Positions 1-9,951 of a stretch of DNA of 64,000 nucleotides are shown here, in pieces. Location: the NCBI RefSeq assembly GCF_029714305.1, contig NZ_CP121647.1:7212501-7276500 (forward strand), given 5' to 3'. The notes beneath the pieces were generated by a model. That model was not told where the DNA came from. It searched no databases and saw only the letters and a list, made by a program, of their open reading frames with translations. A program made the position numbers and the translations under genes. This stretch comes from Bradyrhizobium sp. CB3481 (lineage in GTDB: Bacteria > Pseudomonadota > Alphaproteobacteria > Rhizobiales > Xanthobacteraceae). Position 1 is the first letter of the stretch. Each line of letters begins with the position of its first letter.

Positions 1-376
1 CGAACAATAGCAGCAGCGAGAGCCCCGAAATCACCTCCGGCATCACCAGCGGCGCATAGAGCATGCCGGAAAATAGCGCCCGTCCGCGGAAGCGTTCGCC
101 GCGTACCAGTCCGACGGCAGCCAGCGTCCCAAGCAGCGTTGCAACCGTTGCCGAGAGTGCGGCAACCCGCAGGCTCATCCAGGCCGCATCCAGCATCGCG
201 CGGTCGTTGAAGAACTCGTAGTACCAGCGCAGCGACCAGCCGCCCCATACCGTAACCAGCCGCGAGGCGTTGAACGAATAGATCACGAGGATCACGATCG
301 GCAGGTATAGAAAGGCCATCCCGAGCGCGAGCGCGGTGATGTTGAAGCGCGACAGGCGGTTGACCTTGCTCGCCAT
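1..376 (-). CDS. potC: Polyamine-type ABC transporter permease PotC/PotI, C-terminus cut off by the window edge
   Basis: Reading leftward from the ATG at 376, about 125 residues are visible before the window ends. They begin MASKVNRLSRFN and continue through a first membrane segment (FLYLPIVILVIYSFNAS) and a second one (SLRVAALSATVATLLGTLAAVGL), ending in a conserved stretch with EVISGLSLLLLF. This is the usual N-terminal half of the second inner-membrane permease of spermidine/putrescine importers. The start codon overlaps the stop of the upstream permease as ATGA, so the two are probably translationally coupled. The EAA loop that contacts the ATPase lies outside the window. The substrate (spermidine, putrescine or a related compound) cannot be told from this part. 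Confidence 0.88.
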   Translation of the reverse strand, partial: MASKVNRLSRFNITALALGMAFLYLPIVILVIYSFNASRLVTVWGGWSLRWYYEFFNDRAMLDAAWMSLRVAALSATVATLLGTLAAVGLVRGERFRGRALFSGMLYAPLVMPEVISGLSLLLLF

Positions 377-1290
377 CACGCACCTTCCGCCAGCGTGCGG
401 CGCTGCAGCCGGTCATACAGCAAAAGCGGCGGCACCAGCAGCACCAGCAACGCAACCGCTGCCGCCGCGGCAACCGGCCAGTCCTTGTTGGTGAAGAATT
501 CGAGCCACAGCGTCTGGCCGATCATCATCGAGCCGGAACCTGCCAGGAGATCAGGGATCACGAACTCGCCGATGATCGGAATGAAGCAGAGCAGCGCACC
601 GGCACACACCCCCGGCAAGGACAGCGGAAACGTCACCAGCCAGAACGCCTGAAGCGGCGACGCGCCGAGATCGGCGGCAGCTTCCAACAGCGAAGCGTCC
701 AATTTGGACAGCGTCGCGTAGAGCGGCAGGATCATGAACGGCAAATAGGAATAGACGATTCCGATATACATCGCAGTGTCGGTCGAGAGCCACACGACCG
801 GCGCCGAGACCAGATGCAGCGCGAGCAGCACCTGGTTGAGCAGGCCATCGTGCTGGAGGATGTTGACCCAGGCATAGATGCGGATCAGGAACGAGGTCCA
901 GAACGGGACGATCACCAGCATCATCGCAATCGGTTGCCAGCGCTGCGGCAGCCGCGCCATGCCATAGGCAATGGGATAGCCGATCAGTAGTAGGATCAGC
1001 GTCGATGTCACCGCGACGACGAGGCTGCGCAGATAGGAGCTGATGTAGAGGCTGTCAGACGTCAGGAGCCTGAAATTGTCGAACGAGAGCTGCCCGAAGG
1101 CTTCCTTGATCGCCGTCCAGCCTTCCGTGAAATCGAACACCGGCACGTAGGGCGGCTGCGCGATCGCAGTCTGCGACAGGCCGATCTTCAGCACGAAGCC
1201 GAACGGCACCAGGAAGAACAGCACCATCCACAGATAGGGCGCGATGGCGGCATAGCGCGCCGGCTGCGCGAAGATGCGGCGCGCGCTCAT
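376..1290 (-). CDS. potB: Polyamine-type ABC transporter permease PotB/PotH
   Basis: A 304-residue inner-membrane permease with about six hydrophobic segments, starting MSARRIFAQPARY. The first segment (YLWMVLFFLVPFGFVLKIGL) and the C-terminal segment with IPIIGEFVIPDLLAGSG are typical of PotB/PotH, which with PotC forms the channel of the importer. The EAA-like loop is visible as EAAADLGASPLQAF, the contact point for the ATPase. I chose the ATG at 1290 over an upstream in-frame GTG because it overlaps the potA stop as ATGA, matching the junction at the other end of this gene. The order potA-potB-potC, all leftward with overlaps, indicates one transcript. Confidence 0.9.
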   Translation of the reverse strand: MSARRIFAQPARYAAIAPYLWMVLFFLVPFGFVLKIGLSQTAIAQPPYVPVFDFTEGWTAIKEAFGQLSFDNFRLLTSDSLYISSYLRSLVVAVTSTLILLLIGYPIAYGMARLPQRWQPIAMMLVIVPFWTSFLIRIYAWVNILQHDGLLNQVLLALHLVSAPVVWLSTDTAMYIGIVYSYLPFMILPLYATLSKLDASLLEAAADLGASPLQAFWLVTFPLSLPGVCAGALLCFIPIIGEFVIPDLLAGSGSMMIGQTLWLEFFTNKDWPVAAAAAVALLVLLVPPLLLYDRLQRRTLAEGA

Positions 1291-2480
1291 CGTTCCAGCA
1301 CCACGCAATCGTCGGGCGTGAACCACGCCACCACGCGCTGCCCTGGGCCATAGGTATGGATATCCAGCCGCGTGGTATTGGCCATCGATGAGCGCACGAC
1401 CGCGCCGGAATCCAGCTTGATCTTATAGATGGTCGAGCCGCCGAGATAGCTGACGTCCGCGACCAAGCCAGAAAGCCGGTTGACCGCTTGCGAATGGCTT
1501 GCGTCTGGCGCCGGACCTTGATGCCACAGCTTCACCTTCTCGGGGCGGACCGCCACCGAAACGGCGGCGCCAGTGACAAGCTGGCGCGGCTCCGTCGCCA
1601 CGATGTTTCCGGTAGCCTGACTGGCGATAGTCAGGCGATGATGCTCCTGCGAAGCGACTTCGCCGTCGAACAGATTGACATCGCCGACGAACTCGGCGAC
1701 CCAGCGCGAGCGAGGGGCCTCGTAGAGATCGCGCGGGGTTGCGACCTGTTCGAGCCGGCCAGCGCTCATGACGCCGATCCGGTTTGACATCGTCATCGCT
1801 TCTTCCTGGTCGTGGGTGACGACGATGAAGGTCATGCCGAGGCGGCGCTGCAGCTCCATCAGCTCCTGCTGCGTGCTCTCGCGCAGCTTCTTGTCGAGCG
1901 CGGCGAGCGGCTCGTCAAGCAGGAGAACCTTGGGCCGCCGCGCCAGCGAGCGCGCCAGCGCCACGCGCTGCCGCTGGCCGCCCGAAAGCTGGTCCGGCTT
2001 GCGCTTCTCTAGCCCATCGAGCTTGACCAGCGCCACCATCTCACTGATGCGGGTATCGATCGCGGCGCGCGCCATGCCGGCGCGCCTTAGGCCGAAGGCT
2101 ATGTTGTCGCGCACCGATAGATGCGGAAACAGCGCGTAGTTCTGGAACATCATGTTGACGGGGCGTTCATGCGGCAGCACCGGCGCGATATCGCGGCCGC
2201 CGAGCAGGATGCGTCCCTCATCGGGCGTCTCGAAACCGGCCAGCATCCGGAGCAGCGTGGTCTTGCCGCAGCCGCTGGGGCCGAGCAGCGCAAAGAACTC
2301 GCCGGCTTTGATGTCGAGCGAGAGCCGGTCCACCGCGCGAAAGCTGCCGAAATTCTTGGCCACACCCTCGATCCGCAGCAGCGGCAGGTCGGAATCCGCA
2401 TCGACGGCCGCAGCAGGCCTCGCCGGCGCTGCTGCCTTGTCGATGTCAGCCGTGTCGATATTGGGTGATTCCCTGGTCAT
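1287..2480 (-). CDS. potA: Polyamine-type ABC transporter ATP-binding protein PotA/PotG
   Basis: A 397-residue ATPase that powers the PotBC permeases from the cytoplasmic face. The N-terminal ABC domain (about residues 30-265) has Walker A GPSGCGKTT, the signature LSGGQRQRVALARSLA, Walker B LLLDEP and the switch histidine in VTHDQEEA. The remaining 120 residues form the TOBE-type regulatory domain found in PotA, MalK and relatives. The first 30 residues are an Asp/Ala-rich extension. It is the first gene of a three-gene overlapping operon. No periplasmic binding-protein gene precedes it; the upstream neighbour is a nucleotide cyclase, so the binding protein may lie beyond the left edge or elsewhere. 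Confidence 0.92.
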   Translation of the reverse strand: MTRESPNIDTADIDKAAAPARPAAAVDADSDLPLLRIEGVAKNFGSFRAVDRLSLDIKAGEFFALLGPSGCGKTTLLRMLAGFETPDEGRILLGGRDIAPVLPHERPVNMMFQNYALFPHLSVRDNIAFGLRRAGMARAAIDTRISEMVALVKLDGLEKRKPDQLSGGQRQRVALARSLARRPKVLLLDEPLAALDKKLRESTQQELMELQRRLGMTFIVVTHDQEEAMTMSNRIGVMSAGRLEQVATPRDLYEAPRSRWVAEFVGDVNLFDGEVASQEHHRLTIASQATGNIVATEPRQLVTGAAVSVAVRPEKVKLWHQGPAPDASHSQAVNRLSGLVADVSYLGGSTIYKIKLDSGAVVRSSMANTTRLDIHTYGPGQRVVAWFTPDDCVVLER

Positions 2481-2554
2481 GCCACCTGCCAGCCTTGTCG
2501 CGACTGCACGCTAACGGCGGATCGGCATCCGCTCAACCGGCGGGCGGTGGGCGG

Positions 2555-2568
2555 CCACAATATTGTGG
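2555..2568. promoter_or_regulatory. Perfect 14-bp palindrome upstream of potA
   Basis: The sequence CCACAATATTGTGG reads the same on both strands. It lies about 75 bp upstream of the potA start, in the 130-bp gap before the cyclase stop codon. Position and symmetry fit a dimeric repressor or activator site for the pot operon, but no regulator is encoded nearby. It could also be chance. Confidence 0.3.
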
Positions 2569-2610
2569 ATGTGGCGGGTGCCCGCGCGGAAGCGGTTGAC
2601 GCCGTCAGTG

Positions 2611-3621
2611 TCAGCGCTCGATCGCAAACACCTCGATGGCGGCCCCCCGGCCCCGCAAGCGGACCTCGCCGAATGCTTCGGCGGTGAACGCCGGCTTCAG
2701 CTTGATGAAACGCAACAGGTCGGCCGATACCAGCAGGTCCCGGCCGGCCTCCTTGCAGTACTCCTGCAGCCGCGCCGTCACGTTCACGGTATCTCCGAAA
2801 TAGGCGAGCTGGCGGCGTGAGCTCCCGCACTCGCTGATGACCACCTGACCGGCATGCAAGCCAGCCCGGAAGCTCGGCACGATGCCGAACTCCTGCCGGT
2901 AAGACTCTGCTTTCTCCGCGATGGTGTCGGCGATCGCGAAGAAGCAGTCGATGCAACGTCCGTCCGACATCCGCTCGTCGAGCTGCCATGTCACGATGAC
3001 CTCGTCGCCGACATAGGCGTGAACCTCACCGCCATGCGCCACGATCGCGGCGTCAATATCGAAGAAGAAGCGGGTGAGCAGGCCCTGAACGCGCAATTCT
3101 CCCATCGACTCCGCGAGCGAGGTCGAGCCTGCCAAATCGAGAAACATCAGTACGCGCGCTTCCCGCGCCGGGTTTCGGTAGCGTCCGAGGGAGATATTGA
3201 ACAGCACGCGACTGCCTACAAGCCGGGTCAATTCGAAGACTGATCCGACGAACAGGGCGCCAACAAAGCCAATCGCGAGGATCAAGGGGAACTGTTCAAT
3301 CAGCCACTTCGTCTCGATCCATTCCCCGTACAGCGCGACCTGCAAGACCAGCGTCACGCCCGCGACGACGATGACCATGGCCGCGGAGCGCACCGCCAGA
3401 TCCGCCAGCAGCGGCCACCGGCTGACCCATTCGCTTTGCCGCGACGTGAAGTAGAGATGCACGCCCCAGCCAGCCAGCGTTATGCCCATCCCGTGCAGGC
3501 TGCTCCGGAGATAGTACGGCAACGTGGATTCAATCGGATCGTTGACGAGATAGCGATAGGCCATGCCGCCGAGCAAGCCGCCGATCGCCAGGAAAAGCGT
3601 TGACCTGATGGCGTGCCGCAT
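2611..3621 (-). CDS. Membrane-anchored class III adenylate/guanylate cyclase
   Basis: A 336-residue protein with about four N-terminal membrane segments (residues 5-150) followed by a cytoplasmic class III nucleotide cyclase domain. The catalytic domain shows the metal-binding region [12 protein letters not shown], the second metal site in [10 protein letters not shown], and the [12 protein letters not shown] stretch holding the transition-state Asn and Arg. It should make cAMP or cGMP; the sequence does not decide which. The ATG at 3621 is chosen because a GAGG Shine-Dalgarno lies just upstream and the longer reading has an atypical Cys/Arg-rich start. The gene lies 16 bp downstream of glpD on the same strand, so the two may be co-transcribed. 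Confidence 0.87.
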   Translation of the reverse strand: MRHAIRSTLFLAIGGLLGGMAYRYLVNDPIESTLPYYLRSSLHGMGITLAGWGVHLYFTSRQSEWVSRWPLLADLAVRSAAMVIVVAGVTLVLQVALYGEWIETKWLIEQFPLILAIGFVGALFVGSVFELTRLVGSRVLFNISLGRYRNPAREARVLMFLDLAGSTSLAESMGELRVQGLLTRFFFDIDAAIVAHGGEVHAYVGDEVIVTWQLDERMSDGRCIDCFFAIADTIAEKAESYRQEFGIVPSFRAGLHAGQVVISECGSSRRQLAYFGDTVNVTARLQEYCKEAGRDLLVSADLLRFIKLKPAFTAEAFGEVRLRGRGAAIEVFAIER

Positions 3622-3637
3622 ATCCGAACATTCCTCA

Positions 3638-5095
3638 TCACGACGCGGCCATGAACGCCGCCAGCGCGTCGCGGTCCGCCGGCAGCATGGTGAGGCCGAG
3701 CTTGGAGCGCCGCCACAGGATATCATCCGGAAAGCGCGCCCACTCCTTTTGCATGAGATAGCGGACTTCGGCGCCGGTCAATTCCGGCCCGAAGGCCGGG
3801 CCAAGCTCGCTGCGCGCTTTGGCCTCGCCAAGGATCTCCTTGACGTTCGACCCATAGGCGGCAACCAGGCGTCTGGCCGCCTCCTCGCCGAGAAACCGCC
3901 AGCGCTCCCGCACGTCCTCGACCACATTGTCGAAATCGCTCCATGCAAAATCGCCGCCGGGCAGCGGTGCCCTGGCGGTCCAGCACGGCGACATCGGATA
4001 GAACGGCGTCAGCATCGAGACGGCCTGCTCCGCGCGCCGCCGCGAGGTGGTGACGTCGCCGCCGAACACGGTGAGCAGTGGCGCCTTGCCGCGCCCATGG
4101 TCGAGCGTCATCGCGCCGTCACGGCGATCGGCGGCATTGCGCGCCATGTTGGCGCCGGAGATTGTACGCACCACATCGACGGTCTCGATCCGCTCGCGGA
4201 AATAGCGGTTTGCCGCCTCGCAGAGATAGGCAACGTCGCCGGCCGCCATCGCAACGACGGCAGGATCGCCTTTGAAGGGGTGACTGACGGTGCCGATCAG
4301 GGTGAAATCGCGCTCATAGGGACTGGCGAAGATCAGCCGTCCGTCGCTGTTCTGAAAAACATAGATGTTGTCGCCGTCGAACAGGCGGCGAACGACGATC
4401 TGGCTCATCTGCACGGCGGCGAGTTTCGGCGGCGGCACGCGCAACACCGTCTCGGCGACGGACGGCGTCCAGGCTCCGCTGACATTGGCGACCGATCTCG
4501 CCGTGACGACCTGGCGAAAGCCGCGATCTTTCGTCACCAGCCGCCATTCCCTGCCGCGTTCGGCGCGGGTGCAGCGTGCGCCGGTGCGGATCACGGCGCC
4601 GCGCGCCGCAGCATCCATGGCGGTGAGAACGACCAGGCGCGAATCGTCGACGACACAGTCGGAATACTCGAAGGCCGTGCCGAATGGCCGCCTCAGCGCA
4701 TTGCCGAGGGGATGATGGGTGACATCGACGGTGGCGGAGGCCGGCAGCCCGCTGCGCGCGGCCAGGCGATCGTACAGCAGCAGCCATGAGCGCAACTGCC
4801 AGATCGGCCGCTCTTCCGAATGGGCGGGTATAGCAAAGCGCATCGGACGCACCAGATGCGGCGCGATCCTGAGCCAGACATCACGCTCGGCAAGCGCCGA
4901 ACGGACGCGCAGAAAATGCCGCCGCTCAAGGCCGGCGAGATCGCCATGGACCAGCCGCGGCGAGGCCGAGGAAGCGGCGGCGCCGAGATCGCCCTGTTCC
5001 AGCAGGATGACGCGCAGGCCGCGTCCAGCGGCGTCCCGCGCGATGCTGACGCCGTTTAACCCGCCGCCAATGATCGCGAGATCGTAGTCCGCCAT
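3638..5095 (-). CDS. glpD: Aerobic glycerol-3-phosphate dehydrogenase
   Basis: A 485-residue FAD enzyme that oxidises sn-glycerol 3-phosphate to dihydroxyacetone phosphate and feeds electrons to quinone at the inner membrane. The N-terminal dinucleotide fold is clear ([22 protein letters not shown] followed by [15 protein letters not shown]). The central substrate domain and the C-terminal DAO_C helical domain (ending near [11 protein letters not shown]) are complete, and the length is normal for GlpD. I use the ATG at 5095; a TTG two codons upstream is possible but less likely. No glycerol kinase or facilitator adjoins it; aqpZ at 13 kb is a water-channel type. Confidence 0.92.
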   Translation of the reverse strand: MADYDLAIIGGGLNGVSIARDAAGRGLRVILLEQGDLGAAASSASPRLVHGDLAGLERRHFLRVRSALAERDVWLRIAPHLVRPMRFAIPAHSEERPIWQLRSWLLLYDRLAARSGLPASATVDVTHHPLGNALRRPFGTAFEYSDCVVDDSRLVVLTAMDAAARGAVIRTGARCTRAERGREWRLVTKDRGFRQVVTARSVANVSGAWTPSVAETVLRVPPPKLAAVQMSQIVVRRLFDGDNIYVFQNSDGRLIFASPYERDFTLIGTVSHPFKGDPAVVAMAAGDVAYLCEAANRYFRERIETVDVVRTISGANMARNAADRRDGAMTLDHGRGKAPLLTVFGGDVTTSRRRAEQAVSMLTPFYPMSPCWTARAPLPGGDFAWSDFDNVVEDVRERWRFLGEEAARRLVAAYGSNVKEILGEAKARSELGPAFGPELTGAEVRYLMQKEWARFPDDILWRRSKLGLTMLPADRDALAAFMAAS

Positions 5096-5171
5096 ACGCA
5101 AGGGCTACTGCAGAGAATCGTCAGTTCACTACACTAGGCCATGATGGCCAAAAATGGATGTCGCGGGAGAA

Positions 5172-7874
5172 TCAGGCGGATGCGAGCTTACGTTCGGTCT
5201 CGACGTCGTTGGCAGCACTGCGGCCGACCAGCGCGGCGTAATGCCCGATCGGCTGCGGCTTGCCGAGCAGATAGCCCTGCACCGAGTCGCAGCCCTCGTC
5301 CGCGAGGAAACCGAGCTGTTCCTGGGTTTCCACGCCTTCGGCAACGATCGACATTTCGAGGCCGTGGCCGAGATCGATGACGGCCCGGACGATCGCCGCC
5401 GACTGCGGATTGCGGCCGAGATTCATGACGAAGGCGCGATCGATCTTGATCTTGTCGAACGGGAACGCCTGCAGATAGCTCAGCGAGGAATAGCCGGAAC
5501 CGAAATCGTCCATCGAGATCCGCACACCGAGCGCCTTCAGCCGTCTCAACAGGGCGAGACCACGGTCGAAATCCTCGATCAGCACGCCTTCGGTGATTTC
5601 GAGCTCGAGTCTATCCGGCGCAAGACCGGTTTCGAGCAGGATCGAATGCACCAGGCTGACCACGTCGCCGTGCATGAACTGCGCCGGCGACAGGTTGACG
5701 GCGATCTGCATCGGTTCCGGCCAGGAGGCGGCCTCCCGACAGGCTTCGCGCAGGATCCAGACGCCCATTTCGACGATCAGGCCGCTTTCTTCCGCCAGCG
5801 GAATGAATTCGCCGGGCGACACGAAGCCGCGCACCGGATGGATCCAGCGTGCCAGCGCCTCGAAGCCGATGACCTTGCTGGCGCCGATTGTTGGGCCCGC
5901 CGCGGCCTGCGGCTGGTAATACAGCGACAATTCGCCGTTCCGGATCGCCATCGAGAGGTCCTGGTGCAGCACCCGGCGGTCGCGGATCTGCTGGTCCATC
6001 TCCGGCTCGAAAACGCTGATCGAGCCGCGCGACTTCTGCTTGGCGCGGAACAGCGCCGCGCCGGCATTGGCGAGCAGCGAAGCGGCATCGGAACCGTTAT
6101 GCGGGAACACCGAAATGCCTGTGGTGACGCCGGTCCGCACCGACTTGCCGTCGATCACGAACTCGTCCGACAGGGTTTGCGCGAGCTTTTCGGCGAGCGC
6201 CTTGCCCGCCTCCGGCTGCTTGCCGTCGATGATCAGGCCGAACTCATCGCCGGAAAGGCGTGCCACCACGCCGCCACGGGCGCAGGCCTGGATGCGGCCG
6301 GCAACCTCGATCAGCAGCTTGTCGCCCATGGCATGGCCGAACACGTCGTTGATTTCCTTGAGGCCGTCGAGGTCGACGCACAGCACCGCAAATTCCTCGT
6401 CAGTGCCGGCACAGGCCTCGATCATCTGCGCCAGCGCCTGCAGGAAGGCGGCGCGGTTCGGCAGGTCGGTCAGGCCGTCATGATAGGCCATGTGCGCCAT
6501 CCGCGATTCGGTCTGGCGCCTGTCAGTGACGTCCTCGTGGGTCTTGATCAGGTATTGCGGCTCGCCGGCCTCGTCGAGCACGGTCATGCGGCGGGTCAGG
6601 AACAGCCGCAAGCCGTCCTTGGTCGAAATCGGATGCTCTTCGGTGAGCAGGCCGCGCTTCTTGATCGCGGCTTCGTCGCGCGCGATGATCAGCTTGGCTT
6701 CGCGCGGGTTGAAGATGTCGGCCGCGGTCAGGCCCGTGGCATCCTCGCGGCGGCGATTGAGGATGGTCTCCGCACTGCGGTTGGCGAGCAGGTACCGGCC
6801 GTCGCTGACGCGCTCGACAATCAGCGAGACCGGGATGTTGTCGACCACCAGTTCGAGGAATTTCTTGGTGTTCTCCAGCTCGCGCGACAACGACCGGCGG
6901 TCGGTGACGTCATCGAACAGCGTGATGAGGAATTCCGGCTTGTTGCTCTCGTTGCGCGCGACCACGCGGTTGGCGGACAGAACGCGCTCCTCGGCGCCCC
7001 GTTCGACGATGTATTCGCTATGGTGATGGCCGTCCGGCGCGGTCAGCGCCGCCTGATCCGCGGCTTCGATGCTCTTGGCGGTCTCGGGCCGGAAGATCTC
7101 GTCGGCGCGCTTGCCGACGACGCGATCCCTGGAGAAACGCGAGAAGCGCTCGAACGCACGGTTGGCGAAGATGTAGCGGCCGTCCTCGATGTTCTTGGCG
7201 GCGACACAGACCGGGACGTTGTCGAGCACCGATTCCAGGAACTTGGTGGTGGATGCCAGTTTGCGCGATAGCTGGCGCTGTTCCGTGCAGTCCTCATGCG
7301 TCCCGATCGTCCCGCCATTGGGCAGGCGGAAGATCTTGGACAGCACCGATCGGCCGTCCGGCAGCTCGGTGACGACGCCTTCGGGACGGCGGGCCAGCTT
7401 GCTGAATTCCTCGACGCTGAGGTTGAGCAGCCCCCGCGCGCGCCGCAGTTCGAGCAGTTCGCGGCCGGTCATGTTGCTTGAAATCTCGGCGCGGCTGAGC
7501 CCGTACATTTCGAGGAAGCGGTCGTTGCAGAAGACCACGCGCTTTTGTGCGTTGGTCATCATCACGCCCTGGTTAAGCGTATTGAGCGCCGAGCTGATGA
7601 ACGCGCTGCGTTGTGCCTGGGCATTCCTGGCCTTTCGCAGGGCGGCCAATATCCAGATGCCGATCGCGATCAGGAAAGAGACGCCGGCGATCCCGCCAAG
7701 CAGGAGTTCCCACAGCAGATTGGGATCGACTTCGCCGATAGAGCCGGCCGGTGCAGCGTCCGCGGCAGGCGCGGCCCACGCGAATCCGCAATCGCAGGCA
7801 ATGGCGAGCAGGCAAACGAGGGCCTGCGCCGGAATCGAATTCTTCCGTCCTGCCTGCCGGTTGCTGTCAGCCAT
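5172..7874 (-). CDS. Membrane sensor with three PAS domains, GGDEF and EAL domains
   Basis: A 900-residue c-di-GMP enzyme. It begins with a signal-like hydrophobic stretch and a second membrane segment (about 52-75), followed by three PAS-type modules (roughly 90-200, 205-330 and 335-455). A GGDEF domain covers about 465-625 and an EAL phosphodiesterase domain about 640-880. The cyclase signature is LSGDEF, with Ser in place of the first Gly, and no RxxD inhibitory site precedes it. The EAL part keeps FEALARW, VNLSP, LELEITE, DDFGSGYSS, KIDRAF and AEGVET. Hydrolysis of c-di-GMP is therefore the safer activity; synthesis is uncertain. Gene order gives no specific signal for the PAS modules. 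Confidence 0.9.
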   Translation of the reverse strand: MADSNRQAGRKNSIPAQALVCLLAIACDCGFAWAAPAADAAPAGSIGEVDPNLLWELLLGGIAGVSFLIAIGIWILAALRKARNAQAQRSAFISSALNTLNQGVMMTNAQKRVVFCNDRFLEMYGLSRAEISSNMTGRELLELRRARGLLNLSVEEFSKLARRPEGVVTELPDGRSVLSKIFRLPNGGTIGTHEDCTEQRQLSRKLASTTKFLESVLDNVPVCVAAKNIEDGRYIFANRAFERFSRFSRDRVVGKRADEIFRPETAKSIEAADQAALTAPDGHHHSEYIVERGAEERVLSANRVVARNESNKPEFLITLFDDVTDRRSLSRELENTKKFLELVVDNIPVSLIVERVSDGRYLLANRSAETILNRRREDATGLTAADIFNPREAKLIIARDEAAIKKRGLLTEEHPISTKDGLRLFLTRRMTVLDEAGEPQYLIKTHEDVTDRRQTESRMAHMAYHDGLTDLPNRAAFLQALAQMIEACAGTDEEFAVLCVDLDGLKEINDVFGHAMGDKLLIEVAGRIQACARGGVVARLSGDEFGLIIDGKQPEAGKALAEKLAQTLSDEFVIDGKSVRTGVTTGISVFPHNGSDAASLLANAGAALFRAKQKSRGSISVFEPEMDQQIRDRRVLHQDLSMAIRNGELSLYYQPQAAAGPTIGASKVIGFEALARWIHPVRGFVSPGEFIPLAEESGLIVEMGVWILREACREAASWPEPMQIAVNLSPAQFMHGDVVSLVHSILLETGLAPDRLELEITEGVLIEDFDRGLALLRRLKALGVRISMDDFGSGYSSLSYLQAFPFDKIKIDRAFVMNLGRNPQSAAIVRAVIDLGHGLEMSIVAEGVETQEQLGFLADEGCDSVQGYLLGKPQPIGHYAALVGRSAANDVETERKLASA

Positions 7875-8132
7875 TACCCACCCGAGGTTTGCGGGCGGAG
7901 TGTCTGGCTTGACGGGTTTGGATCGGGTAAACGACTACCCACCCAATTCTAAAATACGACCCAAATTACGGCAATTGCCCCGACATGATTAATGCTTCAC
8001 TAACGGGACCGCGTATGCGGCGTATTTCGAGGCAAACCAACGGGTTGGCCTGCGGCATGGACGAACGAAACGGCCACTGCTGCACGCGGCGAGAGCCGAG
8101 TACCGCACCATATTCCTGGGTCTGAAGCTGAC

Positions 8133-9236
8133 ATGGAAAAGGTTGATTGCGTCGTCGTCGGAGCGGGAGTGATCGGGCTTGCGATCGCACGGCGCCTGGC
8201 CCAGGCGGGCCGCGAAGTCATCGTCATCGAGGCCGCCGAAGGCATCGGTACCGTCACCTCCTCCCGCAACAGCGAGGTGATTCACGCCGGTATCTATTAC
8301 CGCGCCGGCAGCCTGATGGCGCGGATGTGCGTCAGCGGCAAGCATGCGCTCTATCGCTATTGCCGGGACCACGGCATCCCGCACCGCAATTGCGGCAAGC
8401 TGATCGTGGCGACGACGCCGAGCGAAACCGAAAAGCTGCAGTCGATCCGCTCGCATGCCGAAGCCAATGGCGTCGACGATCTGCAATTGCTGACGGGCGA
8501 CGCAGCGCGGTCGCTGGAGCCGGCGCTGAACTGCGATGCCGCGCTGCTCTCGCCGTCCACCGGCATCATCGACAGCCACGCCTATATGCTGGCGCTGCGT
8601 GGCGATGCGGAAGAGGCCGGCGCGGCCTATGCCTTCCACACGCCGCTGCTGCACGCACGCGCCAGCGGCGGCCGGATCGAAATCGAAACCGGCGGCGATG
8701 CGCCGATGACGCTGGCCTGCGACCTGTTCGTTAACGCGGCGGGCCTCAGCGCGCCCGCAGTGGCGCGCAGCATCGACGGCATGCCGGTCGGCATGATCCC
8801 TTGCGCCTATCTCGCCAAGGGCAATTATTTCAGCTGCAGCGCGCGGGCGCCGTTTACACGCCTGATCTATCCGGTGCCGGAGCCTGGCGGGCTCGGCGTG
8901 CACTTGACGCTCGATATGGCCGGACAGGCGCGTTTCGGGCCCGACGTCGAATGGGTGGAGAGCATCGATTATGCGGTCGATCCGGCACGCGCCGAACGCT
9001 TCTACCCGGCGATCCGCCGCTACTGGCCGACGCTGCCGGACGGCGCACTGATGCCAAGCTATTCCGGAATTCGGCCGAAGATCGTGCCGCCAGCCGTCGC
9101 TACGCAGGACTTCCTGATCCAGGGGCCTGCCGATCACGGCGTCGCCGGACTGATCAATCTGTTCGGTATTGAATCACCGGGACTAACGTCCTCGCTCGCG
9201 ATTGCCGATCATGTCGGCAACCTCGCGGGGCTTTGA
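8133..9236 (+). CDS. FAD-dependent oxidoreductase, L-2-hydroxyglutarate dehydrogenase/oxidase family
   Basis: A 367-residue DAO-superfamily flavoprotein with an N-terminal FAD fold ([19 protein letters not shown]) and an early conserved stretch [18 protein letters not shown], a hallmark of the L-2-hydroxyglutarate dehydrogenase/LhgO family. The C-terminal half has [21 protein letters not shown] and [14 protein letters not shown], also characteristic. The likely reaction is L-2-hydroxyglutarate to 2-oxoglutarate with electrons to quinone or oxygen; a related hydroxy-acid substrate remains possible. It is divergent from the PAS-GGDEF-EAL gene with a 258-bp shared upstream region and stands alone as a transcription unit. 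Confidence 0.82.
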   Translation: MEKVDCVVVGAGVIGLAIARRLAQAGREVIVIEAAEGIGTVTSSRNSEVIHAGIYYRAGSLMARMCVSGKHALYRYCRDHGIPHRNCGKLIVATTPSETEKLQSIRSHAEANGVDDLQLLTGDAARSLEPALNCDAALLSPSTGIIDSHAYMLALRGDAEEAGAAYAFHTPLLHARASGGRIEIETGGDAPMTLACDLFVNAAGLSAPAVARSIDGMPVGMIPCAYLAKGNYFSCSARAPFTRLIYPVPEPGGLGVHLTLDMAGQARFGPDVEWVESIDYAVDPARAERFYPAIRRYWPTLPDGALMPSYSGIRPKIVPPAVATQDFLIQGPADHGVAGLINLFGIESPGLTSSLAIADHVGNLAGL

Positions 9237-9321
9237 CCAAGCCGCAAGCACTACCTACAGGCGGATGAGCGCAACGACGCCCATCCGGCCGTGTGGGATT
9301 TGCGATACTCTGTGGGACTGG

Positions 9322-9507
9322 TTAGTGGAGAGTTTCTTCGGCGGTATGCTTCAACCGCTCGATCTGATCCTTGACCATCAACTTGCGGCGCTTCAACTCG
9401 ACAATTTGCAGGTCATCTGTGGATAGGTGCAGGAGCGCTTCGTGCAACTCGTTCTCGAGAATCTTGTGTTTACGTTCAAGTTCAACAAGATGCGCCTGTA
9501 GTGCCAT
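9322..9507 (-). CDS. DUF465 (YdcH-type) small coiled-coil protein
   Basis: A 61-residue protein starting MALQAHLVELERKHKILENEL. It is nearly all helix with heptad-like spacing and ends with the DUF465 core LKRRKLMVKDQIERLK. The ATG at 9507 is preceded at good distance by GAGGAG on the minus strand; the longer upstream reading lacks coiled-coil character. Function of DUF465 proteins is unknown. A second member, transcribed the other way, begins 237 bp away at 9745. Confidence 0.82.
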   Translation of the reverse strand: MALQAHLVELERKHKILENELHEALLHLSTDDLQIVELKRRKLMVKDQIERLKHTAEETLH

Positions 9508-9744
9508 TCGAAATCTCCTCGGTGGGTGAACCTCAGATTCGATCCGGACGCGCGAGTGTACACCAGCCGACGAATCTGTCGATGGGTATCCGAAAATCGC
9601 GCTTCTCATATTTTCGGATTTATCTGTAACCAATCGTGAGTATGGAACCAGATAGCTTGCGCGGCGACCTCGCAGGCCCGATATTCACCGCGGCTCAACC
9701 AGAATCCGTTCACAACCTCATCGCGTTTTCAGCTAACATACACC

Positions 9745-9951
9745 ATGACCGACGATGATGAGCGCGAGCTTGAAAATGAGCTCGCCCGCCTGCAGCAGGA
9801 GCATCGCGATCTCGATGCGGCGATCGACGCGTTGCATCAGTCGCCTGCGCCGGATCTGCTGCGGCTGCAGCGACTAAAAAAGCGCAAGCTGCAATTGCGC
9901 GATCGCATCGCCTTCATCGAAGATCAGATCACGCCCGACATCATCGCTTGA
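9745..9951 (+). CDS. DUF465 small coiled-coil protein, second copy
   Basis: A 68-residue acidic and helical protein (MTDDDERELENELARLQQ). It has the same terminal DUF465 pattern as the neighbour at 9322-9507: LKKRKLQLRDRIAFIEDQI here against LKRRKLMVKDQIERLK there. The two are arranged back to back around a 237-bp gap and look like diverged paralogues. No enzymatic residues are apparent; a structural or adaptor role is only a guess. Confidence 0.78.
   Translation: MTDDDERELENELARLQQEHRDLDAAIDALHQSPAPDLLRLQRLKKRKLQLRDRIAFIEDQITPDIIA

Noticed and set aside
5154..7271. A 705-codon reading frame on the plus strand, opposite to the PAS-GGDEF-EAL gene
   Set aside because: Its composition (His/Arg/Asp/Gln-rich, no domain) is that of an antisense shadow in GC-rich DNA; the minus strand encodes recognised domains throughout.
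7989..9137. A 382-codon frame on the minus strand, opposite to the FAD oxidoreductase
   Set aside because: No recognisable motif; the plus-strand protein is a complete family member.
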